This document shows, in pieces, positions 55,728 through 64,000 of a DNA stretch of 64,000 nt. Each line of letters begins with the position of its first letter. The first letter of the stretch is position 1. Origin of the DNA: Virgibacillus proomii (GTDB lineage: Bacteria > Bacillota > Bacilli > Bacillales > Amphibacillaceae); assembly GCF_900162615.1 (NCBI RefSeq), contig NZ_FUFN01000009.1, forward strand, positions 406,452 to 470,451, given 5' to 3'. A model generated the notes under the pieces. It ran no database searches and was not told the origin of the DNA. It worked only from the letters and a program-made list of their open reading frames with translations. The translations under genes were made by a program, and so were the position numbers.

Positions 55728-56735
55728 CTTTAACGGCAACGCAGCACGCGCATTTAATTCCAGTGTGGAACGAATTCCTTGTTCAAAAGCAATCGTACCG
55801 GCAGCTGCTATCATTGCAGCATTATCTGTACATAAATGCAGTGGTGGTATTTGTAAAGGTATTTCCAATTTAGAAAACTCTCTTTCCATCGCATTACGCA
55901 ACCCTTTGTTGGCTGCAACACCTCCAGCAACAATGACTTGCTTTACTTTATATTGCTTTGCTGCTCGAACGGTCTTTGTAGTCAATACATCAACAACACT
56001 TGCTTGAAAACTTGCTGCAATATCTTCAGAATTCAACTGTTCTCCACGCTGCTTTGCATTGTGAATTTTATTTATGACCGATGATTTTAACCCGCTAAAG
56101 CTAAAATCATAACTATCCGGTTCTAGCCAAGCACGGGGAAAGTCAATCGTTTCTTTTCCACTTTCAGCTAATCGATCAATTTGTGGACCACCTGGATATG
56201 GCAGATTCAACATCCGAGCTACTTTATCATAAGCCTCTCCAGCTGCATCGTCTCTCGTTTCTCCTATTAATTCATACGTACCATGTTCTTTCATAAGAAC
56301 TAATTCCGTGTGTCCGCCAGATACAATTAGTGCAAGCAATGGAAATTCAAACTCTTGCTCTAAACGATTTGCATAAATATGACCCGCAATATGATGAACA
56401 CCAATTAATGGCTTGTGTTTTGCAAATGCTATTGCTTTTGCCGCATTTACCCCAACCAATAACGCTCCGACAAGTCCTGGTCCTTCTGTTACAGCTATTG
56501 CATCAATATCCTCCCAATTAACAGCTGCTTCCTGCATTGCTTGGTCAAGTACATACGTAATTTGTTCCACATGATGCCGTGATGCGATTTCCGGAACCAC
56601 ACCACCAAACCGTTTATGAATTTCAATTTGTGAAGCTACAACATTAGCTAGAATTTCTTTTCCATTCTTAACAAAGGCAACAGCTGTTTCATCACAACTT
56701 GTTTCAATTCCTAAGATGATAATATCTTTTTTCAT
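55725..56735 (-). CDS. tsaD: tRNA t6A threonylcarbamoyltransferase TsaD
   Basis: 336 residues, Kae1/Gcp family. Transfers threonylcarbamoyl to A37 of ANN-decoding tRNAs with TsaB and TsaE. Motifs: GIETSCDETA, metal-binding HHIAGHIYA (about 110-118), LIVSGGHTEL and GGVAANKGLR. ATG 56735 overlaps the rimI stop as ATGA and is preferred to GTG 56750. The stop codon lies within the last DnaA box. Confidence 0.95.
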   Translation of the reverse strand: MKKDIIILGIETSCDETAVAFVKNGKEILANVVASQIEIHKRFGGVVPEIASRHHVEQITYVLDQAMQEAAVNWEDIDAIAVTEGPGLVGALLVGVNAAKAIAFAKHKPLIGVHHIAGHIYANRLEQEFEFPLLALIVSGGHTELVLMKEHGTYELIGETRDDAAGEAYDKVARMLNLPYPGGPQIDRLAESGKETIDFPRAWLEPDSYDFSFSGLKSSVINKIHNAKQRGEQLNSEDIAASFQASVVDVLTTKTVRAAKQYKVKQVIVAGGVAANKGLRNAMEREFSKLEIPLQIPPLHLCTDNAAMIAAAGTIAFEQGIRSTLELNARAALPLK

Positions 56736-57187
56736 AGTATATTCACCCACATGACGATTGCGTCCTCCTGGTTGTCTGTATAGTAGTTTTTACGAATTCC
56801 ACCTGGAACAAGGCCAAATTTTCGATAAAGTCTTTGAGCAACTATATTCGACTGGCGAACCTCTAAAGATAAACGACTAATCCCTTTCAACACGGCGTAT
56901 CGCATAATATGACGAAATAATTGCTCACCAAGTTTTTTCCGGCGGTAGGCTGGTAGTATTACTATATTAGTAATTTGCGCATCATCAAACACAATCCAAA
57001 TGCCCGCATAGCCAACAATATTTCCTTCTACTTCAATTACAAAATAATGTGCATGTGGGTTTTTGGAAATTTCCTGGTGAAAGATATCCTTTGTCCACGC
57101 TGTATGAAAGGATTCTCTTTCTACTTCCAGTACTGCCTCAATATCTTTTATTTCCATTTCCCTAATTACTTTATTATGCATTTTCAT
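56732..57187 (-). CDS. rimI: Ribosomal protein alanine N-acetyltransferase RimI
   Basis: 151 residues, GNAT fold. Acetyl-CoA loop reads ILPAYRRKKLGEQLFRHIM, preceded by YAGIWIVFDDAQITNIVI and followed by LEVRQSNIVAQRLYRKFGL. Acetylates the N-terminus of ribosomal protein S18 in E. coli. Overlaps tsaB by 14 bp and tsaD by 4 bp. ATG 57187 or 57181 may be used. Confidence 0.9.
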   Translation of the reverse strand: MKMHNKVIREMEIKDIEAVLEVERESFHTAWTKDIFHQEISKNPHAHYFVIEVEGNIVGYAGIWIVFDDAQITNIVILPAYRRKKLGEQLFRHIMRYAVLKGISRLSLEVRQSNIVAQRLYRKFGLVPGGIRKNYYTDNQEDAIVMWVNIL

Positions 57188-57881
57188 GTTTTCCCTTGTT
57201 TTGTTCTATCCACTTTGCTTCAGCCTCAGTCAGCCGCAAATAATTAGGAGTTAGCGTATGTGTTGGATCAGGTTCTTTTCCTTTAGCTGCAGCTATTAAA
57301 TGAGAAGCACGAGTTAAGTGAAAAGTTTCATCAGGAATTACAGCCATACCTTCAAGCTTTGTCACTATACGTTCACGGTGCATATCCATATCAGGGCTTA
57401 AAAACATGACTGGCTGATTACGGTTTTTAAGCTCTTCTAATAAATCATCCATGACAAGATTTGCTTCAGTTCGAACATGTTGCATGGAAAAGTTATTCCA
57501 TTGGTAACCACCTGCATAAACAAGCCCACGTCTAGCATCAAAAAAAGGGCAGATAATACCATTAAAAAATCGTCCTTGATAAGCAAGCACTTCCAAACTT
57601 GATACGCCAATGATTGGAATATTTAAAGCCCACGCCATTGCTTTCGCAGTAGAAAGACCGATCCTTACTCCAGTATATGAACCTGGGCCTTTTGCTACAA
57701 CGATTAAATCAAGCTGTTCAGGCTTTAATGCTAATTCATTCATTAATTGATCAATAGCAGGCATCAATCGTACAGAATGGTTTTTGGGTAAATTGGTTAT
57801 AATTTCTCCAGCAATCTGTTTATTTTGTTGAATGGCAACACCCAATACTTGATTCGATGTATCGATTGCAAGTATATTCAT
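57174..57881 (-). CDS. tsaB: tRNA t6A synthesis scaffold TsaB
   Basis: 235 residues, ASKHA fold related to TsaD but non-catalytic. N-terminal ILAIDTSNQVLGVAI, GPGSYTGVRIGLSTAKAMAW and a C-terminal PNYLRLTEAEAKW tail. Dimerises with TsaD. ATG with AGAGGAGTAATTTAC, 22 bp after tsaE. Confidence 0.94.
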   Translation of the reverse strand: MNILAIDTSNQVLGVAIQQNKQIAGEIITNLPKNHSVRLMPAIDQLMNELALKPEQLDLIVVAKGPGSYTGVRIGLSTAKAMAWALNIPIIGVSSLEVLAYQGRFFNGIICPFFDARRGLVYAGGYQWNNFSMQHVRTEANLVMDDLLEELKNRNQPVMFLSPDMDMHRERIVTKLEGMAVIPDETFHLTRASHLIAAAKGKEPDPTHTLTPNYLRLTEAEAKWIEQNKGKHENA

Positions 57882-57903
57882 GTAAATTACTCCTCTATAT
57901 TTA

Positions 57904-58359
57904 TTAACTTTTTAATTGATTTATTACTCTGTCAAAATCGGGGCCATGACTAATAAATGTTATCGTTCTCGAATGCTCACCATTAGAAGTAAGATGTACT
58001 TCCAGTTTTTCCTCTGGTAAAAAATCAGAAATAAATGTTGACCATTCTACAACGGTAACCCCATCTCCATTAAAATATTCTAAAAAACCAATATCTTCAT
58101 CTGATCCTTCTAAACGATAAACATCCATATGATAAAGTGGAATTTCTCCTTCATATTCTTTAATTATTGTAAACGTTGGACTTGAAACATTACGTTTTAC
58201 TCCAAGACCTGCGGCTATCCCTTTCGTAAAGGTTGTTTTGCCTGCACCAAGATCACCATCTAATGTAACAACATCTCCTGGCTTTAACAAAAGTGCTAAT
58301 TTCTCTCCTAGACCTTTTGTCGCTTCTTCCGTATTTGTTGTAATTTGATATATTGCCAA
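57904..58359 (-). CDS. tsaE: tRNA t6A synthesis ATPase TsaE
   Basis: 151 residues. P-loop LDGDLGAGKTTFTKG (about 34-48), NVSSPTFTIIKEYEG and the DVYRLEG segment. ATPase that resets the TsaBD complex. TTG start at 58359 with AGGTGAAATGGA upstream; the ATG nearby is out of frame. 10 bp after thiL. Confidence 0.93.
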   Translation of the reverse strand: MAIYQITTNTEEATKGLGEKLALLLKPGDVVTLDGDLGAGKTTFTKGIAAGLGVKRNVSSPTFTIIKEYEGEIPLYHMDVYRLEGSDEDIGFLEYFNGDGVTVVEWSTFISDFLPEEKLEVHLTSNGEHSRTITFISHGPDFDRVINQLKS

Positions 58360-58369
58360 TCCATTTCAC

Positions 58370-59329
58370 CTACTTTAAATGGTTATAGCCTTGCTTTGGT
58401 AAAATTTTAATCTTATTATTTTTTTTCAAATAGACATGATTGTTATCCTCGAGAAATACTTCTCCAATCGATGTTAATCTAAGTCCTAATTGGTTAGCGA
58501 GTGATACAATATGCTCCCAATTTTGCTTTGCTACTGTCCCAATTAATTCAAAATCTTCTCCACCAAAATATTTCCACTGATACTGAGAATGCTCTGGAAA
58601 TTGCTTGTAACTATCACGCACTGGCACTTTATCATCATGTATTAATATACTTACATTAGAAGCAACAGCAATTTCTGCAGCTTCACTTGCTATACCATCA
58701 CTCACATCATTAAGTGCCACTCGAACATCTTTGGATAAACCTGTCGCAAACTCTACACGAGGCGTTGGCATTCGATGCCTTGCGATATAGTATTGATCCT
58801 CCTGATAATTTGCGGGATTTGTCAAAATATGATAACCAGCTTGTGAATCGCCTAAAGTTCCGGTCACAAATACAATATCTCCGTCTTTTGAATCACTTCG
58901 ATAACGAACTCTTTTTTCCGAATACCCAATTACTGTTACAGATATTGTCATTTCTTTCCCAGAGACCGTATCACCGCCAATTAAATCCATCTTATAATAG
59001 GAGGCAATTTTTTTCATACCTTTAAAAATATCGGCAACTTCCAAATGCGTCCACGACTTTGGAATAACAATGGAAACCAAATAAAAAGCAGGTGTGGAAC
59101 CCATAGCAGCTAAATCACTAATATTGGCAGCTAGAATTCGGTAACCTATATGAAAAGCACTCATCGTACTCTTCTTGAAGTGTACATCTTCTACAAAAGT
59201 ATCTACAGCAGTAACAATATCTGTATTCGATTGTCGAAATACAGCAGCGTCGTCACCAATCCCCTTAACTAATGAAGATTGTCTATAATATTGCTGTTTA
59301 ATTGAATTAATAAAGGTGAACTCATCCAT
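58370..59329 (-). CDS. thiL: Thiamine-monophosphate kinase
   Basis: 319 residues, AIR-synthase-related fold. Phosphorylates thiamine monophosphate to the active diphosphate. GIGDDAAVF near residue 22, VDTFVEDVHFK, NISDLAAMGSTP and GGDTVSGKEMTIS are all present, as is NDVSDGIASEA. First gene of the thiL-tsaE-tsaB-rimI-tsaD operon. ATG with GGTGATAGATAA. Confidence 0.94.
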   Translation of the reverse strand: MDEFTFINSIKQQYYRQSSLVKGIGDDAAVFRQSNTDIVTAVDTFVEDVHFKKSTMSAFHIGYRILAANISDLAAMGSTPAFYLVSIVIPKSWTHLEVADIFKGMKKIASYYKMDLIGGDTVSGKEMTISVTVIGYSEKRVRYRSDSKDGDIVFVTGTLGDSQAGYHILTNPANYQEDQYYIARHRMPTPRVEFATGLSKDVRVALNDVSDGIASEAAEIAVASNVSILIHDDKVPVRDSYKQFPEHSQYQWKYFGGEDFELIGTVAKQNWEHIVSLANQLGLRLTSIGEVFLEDNNHVYLKKNNKIKILPKQGYNHLK

Positions 59330-59875
59330 TTATCTATCACCATTTTCATTTTCTAACTATATTTAATGATAGCAAAAATTATTGTAAAAGGAAAAAGGAA
59401 ATACTGGATTTAGAAGAAAAGATATTTAAATGATTTTTATCTGACGAAGATGATATATTCTGGATAGAAAGAACAAAATCTAGAAACGCTTAGGTAGCAA
59501 TACAAACTGGAGAGCTTCTGACAAGATGAAGTAAAAATTCTTTAAAGGAGCGCTTATCCTTGAAAAAGTCGCGATGTATCGCTATCGTAGTTCCTTCTTG
59601 TCCTTTTGAATACGTACTCTAAACGAAGCTGCTTTCAAATAGGTTATTTACCGTGTAGAAGCGTTTACCACAAATTAACATAGGGAGGTCAATAACTAAT
59701 GATTATAATGGCACCGATCTAGCTCTTATTAGCAGTATTCTTGCCCAACTAATCCCAATTTAACGATAGAATCTGAAGCAAGGAGTTTTACTACCAATAA
59801 TATGAGATTAATTTAAACATATAAAAAACACACGATTTTCAAACATGAAATCCTGTGTATACCAATACTATGAAG
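59330..59875. other. Intergenic region between thiL and tRNA-Asp, with repeat A
   Basis: Repeat A at about 59560-59615 (CTTGAAAAAGTCGCGATG, ATCGCTATCGTAGTTCC, TTCTTGTCC). No gene recognised in the rest. Confidence 0.5.
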
Positions 59876-59952
59876 TGGCGGTCCGGACGGGACTCGAACC
59901 CGCGACCTCCTGCGTGACAGGCAGGCATTCTAACCAACTGAACTACCGAACC
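59876..59952 (-). tRNA. tRNA-Asp (anticodon GTC)
   Basis: 77 nt including encoded CCA (59876-59878). Acceptor GGTTCGG pairs with CCGGACC, D-loop AGTTCAGTTGGTTAGA, anticodon loop CTGTCAC with GTC, T-loop GGTTCGAGTCC. Last gene of the rRNA operon cluster. Confidence 0.97.
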
Positions 59953-60188
59953 AAGGCTATATTAATCCCAATTTTCCGCTGATCAGTTGATCTGCCTTGG
60001 GTTTTCTTAGTTAAGAAGTAAATAAATATGTATTGTATAGAAAGTTATATAGAAGATATTCGAACCAAATTAATTCTTTATTTGGATGTATATGCTACTT
60101 AAAGTCATTGTTTCAGAATAATTTTTATGTTTTTTCGAAATAAACTAGATTTTAATTAATGAGGTTATTCTATGTAGTTAAATAAGAT

Positions 60189-60265
<77 letters not shown>

Positions 60266-60379
60266 GTATGATGAAAAATAAGGTTAATATTACTTGAAGA
60301 TCCCTACAACTTTTAGCTTAACCAAGATATTTTATAGTTCAGAGGTATTGACAATTTCTCTCTATATAGAGAGAAATAC

Positions 60380-60496
60380 CGCCTGGCAGCGTCTTACTCT
60401 TGCAGGGGCAAAGCCCCAACTACCATCAGCGCTGGAGAGCTTAACTTCTGTGTTCGGTATGGAAACAGGTGTGACCTCTCCGCTATTGCTACCAGA
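60380..60496 (-). rRNA. rrf: 5S ribosomal RNA
   Basis: About 117 nt. Recognised from the plus-strand complement GCCTGGCAGCGTC...CTCTTGCAGGGGC at one end and GGTGTGACCTCTCCGC...CTATTGCTACCAGAC at the other. Ends approximate to a few bases. Downstream of 23S, upstream of tRNA-fMet. Confidence 0.93.
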
Positions 60497-60587
60497 CATA
60501 CTTGTGATTTTTATTATTCTTCATAAAAAAAGATTTTATACCTTAAAAACTAAATAAGAGATCATTCAACGACTATCTTTCCATTAG

Positions 60588-64000
<3,413 letters not shown>

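Overview
The window is a chromosomal stretch from a low-GC Gram-positive rod of the family Bacillaceae, most like Virgibacillus, Oceanobacillus and their relatives. This rests on AT-rich intergenic DNA, strong GGAGG ribosome binding sites, frequent TTG/GTG starts, a CIRCE-controlled groESL operon, a betaine-synthesis locus typical of salt-tolerant bacilli, and the order groEL-groES-ydiL-ydiK-rex-ydiF-(rodA)-tsaD-rimI-tsaB-tsaE-thiL, which closely follows Bacillus subtilis. The species is inferred from gene content only.

Layout. 1-7.2 kb: an M20 amidohydrolase, then a choline-to-glycine-betaine locus (orphan OpuAC-type binding protein and gbsR leftward, gbsA-gbsB rightward). 7.2-12.1 kb: two-component proteins, several with worn receiver domains. 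12.9-20 kb: Hsp20, a GT8 glycosyltransferase, a HAD fragment, argH, ung, and an AbgT transporter between remnants of its two partner peptidases. 20.8-26.7 kb: complete ribose operon rbsRKDACB, leftward. 27-33.2 kb: small membrane protein and a peptide/nickel-class ABC transporter with a divergent binding protein. 33.4-40 kb: IS110 remnant, cstA, and two related lipoprotein modules sharing a covarying leader hairpin. 40.5-46 kb: a polymorphic-toxin island (LXG-HNH toxin, SUKH immunity protein, broken second immunity gene, frameshifted DUF6973 gene). 46-59.3 kb: the conserved housekeeping block. 59.8-64 kb: a leftward rRNA operon read as 16S (partial), 23S, 5S, tRNA-fMet, tRNA-Asp.

How genes work together. 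GbsB and GbsA oxidise choline to glycine betaine. GbsR probably controls gbsAB and its own operon through a matching AT-rich site just downstream of both promoters. RbsACB import ribose, RbsD and RbsK convert it to ribose 5-phosphate, and RbsR with a cre-like site gates the operon. TsaB, TsaD and TsaE make the tRNA t6A modification. Rex senses NADH/NAD+, and GroESL folds proteins.

The most unusual material lies between genes: a family of dispersed structured repeats (two near-complete copies with terminal inverted repeats and a covarying hairpin, plus many copies of a second motif), a cluster of DnaA boxes between rodA and tsaD, and the paired lipoprotein leader hairpin. Many small gene remnants (M20 peptidases, IS110, HAD, LysM, immunity gene) indicate active gene decay in the accessory parts.
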